This document shows positions 21,870-30,165 of a DNA stretch of 34,193 bases, piece after piece (position 1 is the stretch's first letter; every line of letters begins with the position of its first letter). The stretch comes from Bacillota bacterium LX-D. GTDB taxonomy: Bacteria > Bacillota > DUOV01 > Zhaonellaceae. The stretch lies in assembly GCA_031628995.1 (NCBI GenBank), contig JAVLUO010000015.1:1-34193 (forward strand), in the 5' to 3' direction. The notes beneath the pieces are model-generated. The model was given only the letters and a program-made list of their open reading frames with translations, was not told the DNA's origin and made no database searches. A program made the position numbers and the translations under genes.

Positions 21870-23816
21870 TTACACGAAATTATGCATACTCCCCATATCT
21901 AGAATGTTACAACTATAAATATGATATAGTTTCTTGACTTCATCCATCTTATCAGCCATTTCCAATTGCAGTCGAGATACTTGGCCGAAATCTTCCGCTT
22001 CAATAGCCTCATAAAGTTGTGTGAAAAGCGATTTTTGCTGTAAAGTATCTTTCAATAAATAGTTTCTTAATTCACTAATTTTAGTCCATCTTACTTCATC
22101 CAGATCTGAATTGGTTTCGTTCTTATGTAGTTGTTGAAAGCTTCTTATTAAATTTGCATTTTCAGGAATTATACGGTTTTTTAATTCTGTAATCCAACGC
22201 ACTCTTGTGGCCAAAGAGTAAGACCTAAGAATATCCTCATTAAATACTTCATTTGTAAGTAAAACTTGTTTTTTTTCAGGATATTTACTAAAATTTTCTA
22301 AGTTTTCCCAAACCGTAGCCGGGGGCACACCAAATAATTTATTTCTTTCTATTTCAGAATAGTGTTCGAAAACATCTTCTTCGCTACGATAGGCACGATC
22401 CTTTTCTAAATAAAAACTATCCTGTCCAGCAGGCTTAGAAAAATCTGCTTCCAGCTCTTGAGAACTTTTTTTGGATTCAACAGCATTTTTAATTCCATCA
22501 AGCATTGCTTGATATATAGCTGCTAAAGTCAAATAAGTATTAGTATGAGGATTTGGTGATCTTACCTCAAATCTTGTTGCTAGGGGATTGTTTAAATCTC
22601 TGATTAAACCAACTAAAACTGTTCTGTTTCTTGATGGAGTTTTTAAATCATGACCGATTGAACCAACAATACAAATAGGAGCTTCAAAACCAGGTTTTAA
22701 ACGGTTGAGAGAATCATTAGTAGAACTGATAAAGGGGTTAATTACCTCGTAGTTTTTAAGTATACCCATTAAAGCCCCCCAACCAAATACATTTAAATAG
22801 TCTTTGTTAGTATTAACTGGAGCAAAAAGGTTTTTAGTTGTTCCATTTTTTAGGTTCAAAGTAACACCTACATGGGTGTGTTCTCCGTTTCCCGCAACAC
22901 CCTCAATCGGTTTCGCCATAAATGTAACTTCCAAGCCATAATGTTGAAAGGTTTCTTTGACTATAGCTCTTGCTAATAATTCATTATCGGCGGCTTGTAA
23001 TGCTTTAGCGTATTTCCAATCAATTTCCAGCTGCTCCATAATATGAGTATGTTTTCCTTCGGAATCGATTTTAGCTTTAACTCCTCCAACCTCTTTATGA
23101 CCCATTTCAGCTGTTAGACCATATTTATCTAAAAAAATAAGGGATTTCTCTAGGGCAGTTCTAACTTGGCCTTTTGTTCTTTTCCAATATTGTTCTTGCA
23201 TAACCTGAGAAGCCGATAATTCATCAATATCTGCCTTATCGTCAGGTGTTTTTACCCAAAATTCCAGTTCAGTAGCAGAAGTAAGCTGTATTTCTTCGAT
23301 ATCATTAGCATCTATTTGTAGTTCCTTAGTAAGATGTGAATTGTTTTTTAAGAGGCTCATTATTTCTTGCTTAAATTTTTCAGTGGCATTTTCTAAAATA
23401 GACCTTGAGTCCACACGAATACCATTATGCATTAAAAAAGAAGGGATGCGCAAAGTTCCTACAGGATAGTTATTAGATGCATCTCTAAACTCATAATTAT
23501 AATCAACAAACCAATTTACTGAAGAATCTGGAATTAAATCTACTTTACCATCATTTAAAGTAGCGATGCCTGGTAGAACAACACTGGAACCGTCTGTTTG
23601 CACGCCCCCACCTAAAAATTGATCAATATGCTTAAAGAAGTATTCTATAGGAATTTTTTCATCTGTATCGTTTCCTCCTAAATCAACTCCTACCATTGAA
23701 ACAAACTTAATTTCCGGATGAGATTTTAAAATCTGAACTATTTCCCTTTTTGTGTACTTACTACCTGGAATATAAAATAGTAAGTTATCGTAAGGAACAT
23801 TATCTAAAATGTTCAT
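21870..23816 (-). CDS. Glutamine synthetase, long form (about 650 aa)
   Basis: A 648-aa glutamine synthetase family protein that would condense glutamate and ammonia with ATP. Catalytic signatures are present: VDLGGNDTDEKIPIEYF and FLGGGVQTDGSSV in the beta-grasp region, ATELEFWV, GVAGNGEHTHVGVTLNL (the NGxGxHTH-type motif), RNRTVLVGLI, and RFEVRSPNPHTNTYLTLAAI. It is much longer than class I enzymes (about 440-470 aa). A C-terminal extension of about 130 residues is largely helical, and it lacks the typical class III opening, so it may belong to a less studied long GS group. It has its own promoter and GGGGGAAA ribosome binding site; no GlnR site was recognised. Activity on glutamate is inferred. 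Confidence 0.85.
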   Translation of the reverse strand: MNILDNVPYDNLLFYIPGSKYTKREIVQILKSHPEIKFVSMVGVDLGGNDTDEKIPIEYFFKHIDQFLGGGVQTDGSSVVLPGIATLNDGKVDLIPDSSVNWFVDYNYEFRDASNNYPVGTLRIPSFLMHNGIRVDSRSILENATEKFKQEIMSLLKNNSHLTKELQIDANDIEEIQLTSATELEFWVKTPDDKADIDELSASQVMQEQYWKRTKGQVRTALEKSLIFLDKYGLTAEMGHKEVGGVKAKIDSEGKHTHIMEQLEIDWKYAKALQAADNELLARAIVKETFQHYGLEVTFMAKPIEGVAGNGEHTHVGVTLNLKNGTTKNLFAPVNTNKDYLNVFGWGALMGILKNYEVINPFISSTNDSLNRLKPGFEAPICIVGSIGHDLKTPSRNRTVLVGLIRDLNNPLATRFEVRSPNPHTNTYLTLAAIYQAMLDGIKNAVESKKSSQELEADFSKPAGQDSFYLEKDRAYRSEEDVFEHYSEIERNKLFGVPPATVWENLENFSKYPEKKQVLLTNEVFNEDILRSYSLATRVRWITELKNRIIPENANLIRSFQQLHKNETNSDLDEVRWTKISELRNYLLKDTLQQKSLFTQLYEAIEAEDFGQVSRLQLEMADKMDEVKKLYHIYSCNILDMGSMHNFV

Positions 23817-23846
23817 TCAGTTTCCCCCATTTGACATTTTTCTATC

Positions 23847-23857
23847 AGTATAGCATA
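23847..23857 (-). promoter_or_regulatory. Extended -10 promoter of the glutamine synthetase gene
   Basis: On the minus strand TATGCTATACT (TG-C-TATACT) forms an extended -10 about 30 bases ahead of the glutamine synthetase ATG, in the 71-base gap after the sulfur-fusion gene. No good -35 is seen. Confidence 0.45.
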
Positions 23858-23887
23858 AACCAGCAGAGTGGAAAATAGAAAAGGTGT

Positions 23888-26365
23888 CTAAATAAATAGG
23901 TTCACATTTGAGGTTTCTGCAGCTGCTAAATATGTAGCAACTCCTCCTATTTCTATCCCTTCAATCAGTTCCTCCTTAGTTATTCCCATTACGTCCATAG
24001 ACATTTGGCAAGCTACTAAACGAATTCCAGCAAGTTTAGCCATCCCAATTAAAGATTCTAGAGACTCAATATTTTTGTTATTCATCACGTAGCGAATCAT
24101 TTTTGGCCCAATACCAAGCATATTCATTTTTGATAGCCCAAGTCGTTTACTTCCCCTTGGCATCATCATTCCAAACATTTTGTCTAAAAGACTTTTACAT
24201 GCTTTTACTTTTTGAGGTTTACGCAAAATGTTTAGACCACAAAAGGTAAAGAACATGGTAACTTTCCTGCCCATGGAGACTGCACCATTAGCAATAATGA
24301 ATGAGGCAATAGCTTTATCCAAATCTCCACTAAAAACAACTATTGTTTTATCTTCAGGTAGTTCTATAGCATTATTATTAGATTGAGCAACAGTCCGAGA
24401 CTGTTTTTGAATTTGGACACTAAATTTATTGCCTGCTTGTGTAGAGCTTAAAAGCACATGGCCAGTTCGATCGCACCAAGCTTGGATATCGCTGGAAAAT
24501 CCAGGATCTGTAACCAATACTTCTAAAATATCTCCCTCAGCCAAATTTTCCATTTTTTTTGAAACTTGAATAATAGGGCCAGGGCATTGCAAACCGCAAG
24601 CATCCAGTTGATACCTATTGGCCTTTATTAAGTTCTGGGAAGCGGCAACTTGTTTTTCGGCTAAATTTTCAGTTTTTTTTTCTTTGTGATTTGGATAAGC
24701 AATTTGGTAATTAAGGTCAGTTGCTATTGATTGCCAAGTTTTAAAGCCGCCGCTTAAATTTTTTACTTTTGAAAATCCTTTCTGCATGAGTATCCGTGAT
24801 GCGATATATCCTCTTAGGCCAACTTGGCAGTAGATGATAATTTCTTTATTCTTTGGTAATTCGGCAATACGCTTACGCAATTGCCCCAAAGGGATGTTAA
24901 CTGCACCAGGAATATAGCCCATTTCTAATTCTGCCTTTTCCCTAACATCAAGGATTACAGAACTTGCTGGATCTAGTGAATTTAGCTGATTCCAGTGAAT
25001 GATGTTTAAATCGCCTTGCAAAATATTACCAGCAACATAACCAGCTATATTAACAGGGTCTTTAGCAGAAGAAAAAGGTGGAGCATAGGCTAATTCTAGG
25101 CTGCTTAAATCTTGGACTGTAGCTCCTAAACGTAAAGCCGTAGCTAAAACATCAATTCTCTTATCTACGCCGTTGCGTCCAATTACCTGGGCGCCTAATA
25201 TTTTACCATTTTCTGCAAATAATAACTTAATTGTAAGAGGAGTAGATCCAGGGTAATATCCTGCGTGTGAATTAGTATGAGTAAATGAAGCAAAATACTT
25301 GGTGCCTTCATTTTGTAATGATCTTTCGTTTTTTCCGGTAGAAGCAACATTTAAGTCAAATATTTTGGCAATTGAAGTACCTTGAACTCCAGTATAAGTT
25401 GTCTTGTGTCCAAAAATAATATCAGCAACTAAGCGTCCTTGACGGTTGGCAGGTCCTGCTAACGGCAGCCATGCTGGTTTGCCAGTGAGAAAATCTACAG
25501 TTTCAATAGCGTCACCAACAGCATAAATATCAGGGTCAGAAGTACGGAAACAGGAATCTACTTTAATTGTGCCTTTCATACCTAATTCTAGTCCGGCTTC
25601 TTTGGCCAGTTGGGTTGAGGGATTTATGCCTATTGCTAAGATGACGATGTTTGCATTGATTTTTTCACCGTTTTGCAGTACAACAGTAATAAAATCTCCC
25701 TTTTGTTTAAATTCCGTAACACTATTTTTTAAATATAAGCTTATTCCTTTTTGTCTAACCTGATTGTGGATAATGGCTGCCATTTCTCGATCTAAATTAA
25801 GCATCAGTTGGTCTGCCAGATCAACTAAGCTAATTTTAAATCCTAGTTGATGCAAGTTTTCGGCCATTTCAATACCAATAAAACCTCCACCGATAATAAC
25901 TGCTTCTCCTTTTGTTGATTGTTCAACGGCACTAATAATGTTATCCATGTCGGTCATATTGCGTAAGCTGAAAATATTAGGATGCTCTATGCCCGGCAGA
26001 TTAGGATGAATTGGGGAAGCACCTGGAGATAGTAGAAGTATATTGTAATTTTCAGTATAGGTTTCACCGGTAAGATGATTTAGGACAGTCACCTCTTTAT
26101 TCTGGCGATTGATTTTTAATACTTCATTTTTAACTCGAATATCGATATTAAAACGGTTCTTCATACTTTCTACAGTCTGCACTAACAGCTGCTGCCTTTG
26201 GGAAATTACTTTGCTCACATGATAAGGTAACCCACAATTGGCAAAAGAAATATACTCACCTTTTTCAAAAAGAATAATCTCAGCGTCTTCATTTAAGCGC
26301 CTTAAACGAGCTGCTGCACTGGCACCTCCGGCTACACCGCCAACAATTAAAATTTTTTGATTCAT
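23888..26365 (-). CDS. CoA-disulfide reductase / rhodanese / TusA / DsrE-like fusion protein
   Basis: An 825-aa, four-module sulfur-transfer protein. Residues 1 to about 445 are a CoA-disulfide reductase/NADH oxidase-type flavoenzyme: GGVAGGASAAARLRRL binds FAD, Cys44 in FANCGLPYHVS is the redox cysteine, and AVIIGGGFIGIEMAENL binds NAD(P)H. Residues about 460-550 are a rhodanese with Cys513 in IIYCQVGLRGY. Residues about 585-660 are TusA-like with CGLQCPGP (Cys594). Residues about 675-825 are a DsrE-like domain (VVFSGDLDKAIASFIIANGA). Such fusions are thought to reduce CoA or protein persulfides and polysulfide. ATG 26365 follows GGAGGT. The ArsR regulator gene lies upstream on the same strand, now separated by an IS110 remnant. 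Confidence 0.92.
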   Translation of the reverse strand: MNQKILIVGGVAGGASAAARLRRLNEDAEIILFEKGEYISFANCGLPYHVSKVISQRQQLLVQTVESMKNRFNIDIRVKNEVLKINRQNKEVTVLNHLTGETYTENYNILLLSPGASPIHPNLPGIEHPNIFSLRNMTDMDNIISAVEQSTKGEAVIIGGGFIGIEMAENLHQLGFKISLVDLADQLMLNLDREMAAIIHNQVRQKGISLYLKNSVTEFKQKGDFITVVLQNGEKINANIVILAIGINPSTQLAKEAGLELGMKGTIKVDSCFRTSDPDIYAVGDAIETVDFLTGKPAWLPLAGPANRQGRLVADIIFGHKTTYTGVQGTSIAKIFDLNVASTGKNERSLQNEGTKYFASFTHTNSHAGYYPGSTPLTIKLLFAENGKILGAQVIGRNGVDKRIDVLATALRLGATVQDLSSLELAYAPPFSSAKDPVNIAGYVAGNILQGDLNIIHWNQLNSLDPASSVILDVREKAELEMGYIPGAVNIPLGQLRKRIAELPKNKEIIIYCQVGLRGYIASRILMQKGFSKVKNLSGGFKTWQSIATDLNYQIAYPNHKEKKTENLAEKQVAASQNLIKANRYQLDACGLQCPGPIIQVSKKMENLAEGDILEVLVTDPGFSSDIQAWCDRTGHVLLSSTQAGNKFSVQIQKQSRTVAQSNNNAIELPEDKTIVVFSGDLDKAIASFIIANGAVSMGRKVTMFFTFCGLNILRKPQKVKACKSLLDKMFGMMMPRGSKRLGLSKMNMLGIGPKMIRYVMNNKNIESLESLIGMAKLAGIRLVACQMSMDVMGITKEELIEGIEIGGVATYLAAAETSNVNLFI

Positions 26366-26439
26366 AAATTTACCTCCTCGTATAATATGTTTTGCAAACC
26401 AAATCTCACTGAATTTCCAGCTCTATTTGGATGATTAAA

Positions 26440-26999
26440 TAACCGAATAGTAACTTAACACCAACCAAATAGCCCGTTCACTTTACCCTTGATTGGGAGA
26501 GGTTCGCATGGTAGGCTCTCTTCTGCCAAACAGGCACCTTCCCGTAGGGGGGTGGCTGGCATGACTGTTCTAAACCATCTAAAAACCTAAAAGTCTGCAT
26601 TATGAAAGCATTCCTGCCAAGATATCCAGATTGGTATGGAATCAACTTCCGTTTACAGTTGGCATCCGGCCATGTTCCTTAATGAAGATGAAGCTTTAAG
26701 AAAGCGTCAGGCCAAGGTATATACCATCAATCCTAAGTTAATTAATAAGTTTAAAGAGGCTTATGTGGACTTAGATAAAACTGATGATATTGACGCCTGG
26801 ATCATTGCTGATGGCTTGCGTTTCGGGAGGCTTCCTCTGACCATGGTTATACAGGAACAATATGTTGCTCTGCAAAGATTAACCCGGATGCGTTATCATC
26901 TCACTCAAAATTTGGTGCGAGAAAAACAATACTGCGTCTGATTGATGCGCTGCTACGTAACGATCAAATCTACACGCCTGAAAGGATGGTGCATAGATG
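26440..26999 (+). mobile_element. Degenerate IS110-family insertion sequence
   Basis: The stretch between the sulfur-fusion gene and the arsR gene holds a broken IS110-type transposase (26615-26999) preceded by about 170 bases of noncoding sequence rich in hairpins (26490-26566). IS110 elements have no classical inverted repeats, so ends cannot be placed exactly; the limits given are approximate. It probably split what was an arsR-fusion operon on the minus strand. Confidence 0.55.
26615..26999 (+). pseudogene. IS110-family transposase pseudogene
   Basis: The frame reads CQDIQIGMESTSVYSWHPAM, then KVYTINPKLINKFKEAY, DLDKTDDIDAWIIADGLRF and a following VALQRLTRMRYHLTQNLVRE segment. These are landmarks of the DEDD nuclease domain of IS110 transposases (GMESTxVY, KTDxxDA). 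The N-terminal GID...H motif is absent and a stop occurs at 26941. A shifted frame then continues ILRLIDALLRNDQIYTPERM to 26999, a plausible tail after a large deletion that removed the C-terminal serine domain. Clearly inactive. Confidence 0.75.
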
Positions 27000-27125
27000 A
27001 GGTAAACACCTCCTCGATATCCTTTGGTAATATTCAGTTTTTGCTAAATAAAACTGGGCTTCTTTGGTGTACCCTTTTTTGAGTAAAATTAGCTTTTAAA
27101 TTTTCCAATTTCTAAATTTATGGGC

Positions 27126-27152
27126 TTGACATATTACCGCAGGACTTATAAT
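27126..27152 (+). promoter_or_regulatory. Possible promoter reading antisense into arsR
   Basis: TTGACA (27126-27131) and TATAAT (27147-27152) are both consensus but with only a 15-bp spacer. It points along the plus strand across the arsR gene toward the uracil-DNA glycosylase gene. Confidence 0.3.
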
Positions 27153-27165
27153 AAAAATAATTAAG

Positions 27166-27459
27166 TTAGATTAGATCGAATAAGACTGTTAAAATATTTC
27201 TGACTTTAAAATTTGCGATGCTGTAATACACTTCAACACCAGATCTTTGGGCAGTTATGATTCCTGCTGTACGCAATTTAGCTAAATGCTGGGAAATAGT
27301 TGATTGAGGAATTTCCAAGCAGTCCTGCATTTTGCTGACATTACATTTTTTTTCCTCCAATAGTCCTTTTAAGATACATAGACGGACTGGATGGGCTATG
27401 ATTTTTAAAAATTCAGCTTTTTCAGCTAGATCTTGTAAATCGCTTTTTTTATTTATCAT
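27166..27459 (-). CDS. ArsR family transcriptional repressor
   Basis: A 97-aa winged-helix repressor: FLKIIAHPVRLCILKGLLEE leads into helices containing MQDCLEIPQSTISQHLAKLR (recognition helix) and the wing RTAGIITAQRSGVEVYYSI. Cysteines occur in RLCIL, KKCNV and QDCLE; the paired metal site CVC of ArsR is absent. The context next to a persulfide-reductase/rhodanese fusion suggests a persulfide-sensing (SqrR/BigR-like) regulator, an inference only. ATG 27459 has GGTGAGTG upstream; the ATG at 27474 has no site and would cover it. Confidence 0.88.
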   Translation of the reverse strand: MINKKSDLQDLAEKAEFLKIIAHPVRLCILKGLLEEKKCNVSKMQDCLEIPQSTISQHLAKLRTAGIITAQRSGVEVYYSIANFKVRNILTVLFDLI

Positions 27460-27563
27460 AGTATCACTCACCATAAATTTTACTATTTTTATATTTATAT
27501 ATTAAAATAATACGATGGATATGTAAATAATTAATAAAAAAATTATGAAAAAATTGAGGTGCA

Positions 27564-28178
27564 ATGATGAAGGGTTTAAATGAGTTAAAAGCAGCCATTG
27601 GAAACTGTACCAACTGTACGTTATATGAAACTAGAAGCTGTGTAGTTATGGATGAAGAAAGGGAAAGAGTTATTTTACTATTACTAGGAGAAGCGCCAGG
27701 AGGACATGAGGATAGAATCTCAGGAAAGCCCTTTTCAGGGGAGGCAGGACATATTTTAACAGATTTGTTAGAGAAGGTAGGCTTAAAGCGCAATCAATGT
27801 TATATTACTAATTCCGTAAAATGCCGTCCTACAAAGCCTTCACAGAAGGGAAGGTATGGACCTTACGCTAATCGCAAACCAAAAGTTTCTGAAATCAAAG
27901 CTTGTCGTTGTTTTTTAGAAAACGAAATTTCTTTACTAAAGCCTAAAGTAATCGCTACCCTGGGGGGAGTACCATTGGGCAGTATTTTACATAAATCTTC
28001 TGTTCGACTTGAGGAATACCATGGAAAACCATTTTTTTCTCAAGAATTTAATTGCTATGTTTTTCCTCTCTACCATCCAGCTAGTATTATTTACCGTCCC
28101 AGACTAGGACAAGTCTATGAAGAAGACTTAAATAAATTAAAGATTTTTTTAAGCAATAAATTTAATGAAAAAGGCTAA
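27564..28178 (+). CDS. Uracil-DNA glycosylase, family 4-like (Fe-S type)
   Basis: A 204-aa enzyme that excises uracil from DNA. Cys15 and Cys18 (NCTNC) with Cys87 (SVKCRP) and Cys114 or Cys116 (ACRC) match the 4Fe-4S ligands of family 4. Motif 1 is GEAPGGHEDRISGKPFSGEA, the uracil pocket region is YITNSVKCRP, and the C-terminal catalytic loop is HPASIIYRP (His171). The family usually has HPAA/HPS at this place. The ATG follows GAGGTG. It is divergent from arsR, about 100 bases apart, and is a single gene; a small protein follows. Confidence 0.9.
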   Translation: MMKGLNELKAAIGNCTNCTLYETRSCVVMDEERERVILLLLGEAPGGHEDRISGKPFSGEAGHILTDLLEKVGLKRNQCYITNSVKCRPTKPSQKGRYGPYANRKPKVSEIKACRCFLENEISLLKPKVIATLGGVPLGSILHKSSVRLEEYHGKPFFSQEFNCYVFPLYHPASIIYRPRLGQVYEEDLNKLKIFLSNKFNEKG

Positions 28179-28241
28179 ATAAATTAAAAAGTGTAAAAAA
28201 TAATAATGCTTTAAAAATATTCAAGTATAGGAGGCAAAGCA

Positions 28242-28418
28242 ATGCTGACAAAAGACATGGGTGCAATTAAGGTTAAGGCAATGCAGCAATATATACCAAT
28301 TAAACAAAAAAGAAAAACTCGTGAAATTGTCAATAATGTTAAGGAGCCTTTAAATTATTACCCTACAGTCGAATCATATTTGGAAGAAGTGGTTAATCCA
28401 ATTAAAGATGATAAATAG
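28242..28418 (+). CDS. Small hypothetical protein, 58 aa
   Basis: A short frame with an excellent ribosome binding site (AGGAGGC, ideal spacing) and ATG at 28242. It begins MLTKDMGAIKVKAMQQYIPI, continues with a very basic stretch KQKRKTREIV, and ends with an acidic tail ESYLEEVVNPIKDDK. There is no membrane segment and no recognised family. It lies 63 bases after the uracil-DNA glycosylase gene and could share its transcript. Coding is supported by the start context and lack of stops only. Confidence 0.55.
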   Translation: MLTKDMGAIKVKAMQQYIPIKQKRKTREIVNNVKEPLNYYPTVESYLEEVVNPIKDDK

Positions 28419-28483
28419 AAGCTAACTTCGATGCCTAGTACAAGGTTGCGCCGGACTGGACTTATAGCCGACGCAAAACCCAT

Positions 28484-28512
28484 CTTACATTCATTTTGCA
28501 ATTTGTTATAAT
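28484..28512 (+). promoter_or_regulatory. Promoter of the MocR-type gene
   Basis: CTTACA (28484-28489), exactly 17 bp, then TGTTATAAT (28504-28512), an extended -10 with a perfect TATAAT. It faces the MocR-type gene about 80 bases away. Confidence 0.6.
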
Positions 28513-28593
28513 ATATGTATCGATGCAATTATGATGATAATCACCCATTTTTGATTTCAAATATTAATTAAAGAAATGCTAGGTGCGTTTAAA

Positions 28594-30078
28594 ATGTTTA
28601 ATGTGGAATCCATACAATTAGATAAAGATTCTAGTCAGGCTTTATATATTCAGTTGTATGTGGCATTGAAAACGTTAATTGAACGTGACAATATTAAAGT
28701 TAATGCTAAATTGCCGCCAATTCGAAAATTGGCGGAAGAGTTAGGAGTAAATTCTGTTACAGTAGTCAATGCTTATAAATTGTTAGAACAACATGGCTTA
28801 GTATATTCTAAAGTGGGTAGTGGAACATATGTAGCTCCACTTAAAGGCGTATCTGCTAAGGACCATAATAAAGCTGAAGATGAGTTTTATAACGAAGAAT
28901 TGAAATTAATGGACCAAGGCCAAATCAAATTAAGATCAGGCATATTTAATTTTGCTAGCGCAACGCCTACCCCAGAATTATTTCCTGTTGATGATTTTAA
29001 AAATGTACTTAATGAAGTTCTAGATCGGGATAAGGGATATGCTTTTGGATATCAAGAAAGTCAAGGCTATTATCCATTAAGAGAGTCTATTGCAAATTAT
29101 ATTAATGATTTTGATTACAGTGTTTTGCCGGAAGATATTCAAATTATCTCTGGAGCCCAGCAGGGCATTGACATATTAGCAAAAGCATTATTAGAATTTG
29201 GAGATTATTTAATTGTTGAAAGCCCTACCTATACAGGAGCCATTGCTGCTTTCCGGTCCCGCGGGGCACAAATAATAGAAGTGCCAATGGAGCCTGACGG
29301 GATTAACTTAAATATTTTAGAGGATAAGCTGAAAAAATTTCATCCTAAATTTATTTATGTTATGCCCAATTTTCATAATCCTACAGGATATACTTATTCC
29401 TCCGCTAAACGTAGGATGTTATTAGAATTAGCAACTCGGTATAACACATTGGTTATTGAAGATGATTACTTGAGTGAACTTGATTATGCAGCAAGAAAAC
29501 TAACCCCTTTAAAAGCTTTAGATAAACAAAACAATGTAATTTATCTCAAAAGCTTTTCTAAAATATTTATGCCTGGCCTTCGCTTGGCATTTTTGTCCGT
29601 TCCTAAAGAAATTTATAGTGGTGTTTTGGCTGCAAAACATACTTCTGATATTTCAACTTCCGGTTTAATCCAAAGAGCTTTTGATTTATATCTGCGCAAA
29701 GGTTTTTGGCAAAAACATATTGCTTTAATGCGAGAAATATATTACCAACGGTATAGAATAATGCTCCAAGCTTTAAAGCAATATTTGCCAAAGGAAATTG
29801 ATTTTTTTCAACCTAAGGGGGGTTTGACTTTTTGGCTAGGATTGCCAGAGGGTTATTATACACAAGAATTATACTTGAACTGCGAAGAAAGGGATGTATT
29901 ATTTATTCCTGGTTCAATCTTTTTTCCTCAGCCCCGTTTAAGCCGTTTTTTTCGCTTAAGTTTTGCCTCAGTTTATCCTGGAGATATTGCAGAAGGTATA
30001 CGCATTTTATCTAAAGTAGCTCATCAAATGCTTCATAGTAAAAACTTTGAACACAGGGGATATACTCCTTTGCTTTAA
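28594..30078 (+). CDS. MocR-type regulator: GntR winged helix fused to class I aminotransferase-like domain
   Basis: A 494-aa fusion. Residues about 8-78 are a GntR helix-turn-helix (YIQLYVALKTLIERDNI, LPPIRKLAEELGVNSVTVVN, VGSGTYVAP). From about 120 on is a PLP-dependent aminotransferase fold, with the PLP lysine Lys323 in LKSFSKIFMPGLRLAF and EDDYLSELDY upstream. Known relatives act as PLP-dependent transcription factors (GabR, PdxR) or, less often, as aminotransferases. ATG 28594 follows AGGTG; an in-frame ATG at 28576 has a poorer site. The class III aminotransferase at 31744 is a possible target, and amine catabolism a possible signal, by analogy with GabR. Confidence 0.88.
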   Translation: MFNVESIQLDKDSSQALYIQLYVALKTLIERDNIKVNAKLPPIRKLAEELGVNSVTVVNAYKLLEQHGLVYSKVGSGTYVAPLKGVSAKDHNKAEDEFYNEELKLMDQGQIKLRSGIFNFASATPTPELFPVDDFKNVLNEVLDRDKGYAFGYQESQGYYPLRESIANYINDFDYSVLPEDIQIISGAQQGIDILAKALLEFGDYLIVESPTYTGAIAAFRSRGAQIIEVPMEPDGINLNILEDKLKKFHPKFIYVMPNFHNPTGYTYSSAKRRMLLELATRYNTLVIEDDYLSELDYAARKLTPLKALDKQNNVIYLKSFSKIFMPGLRLAFLSVPKEIYSGVLAAKHTSDISTSGLIQRAFDLYLRKGFWQKHIALMREIYYQRYRIMLQALKQYLPKEIDFFQPKGGLTFWLGLPEGYYTQELYLNCEERDVLFIPGSIFFPQPRLSRFFRLSFASVYPGDIAEGIRILSKVAHQMLHSKNFEHRGYTPLL

Positions 30079-30165
30079 GGATAAATCAGTTATCTTTAAT
30101 GATTTGTCCATTTTATTTTGTCTTATGTTTTGAATCAATTGTAAAAAACTTTCTGGAGGATATAG

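Noticed and set aside
28441-28480. Possible repeat or regulatory RNA between the 58-aa gene and the MocR promoter
   Set aside because: No self-complementary structure or second copy could be seen by eye.
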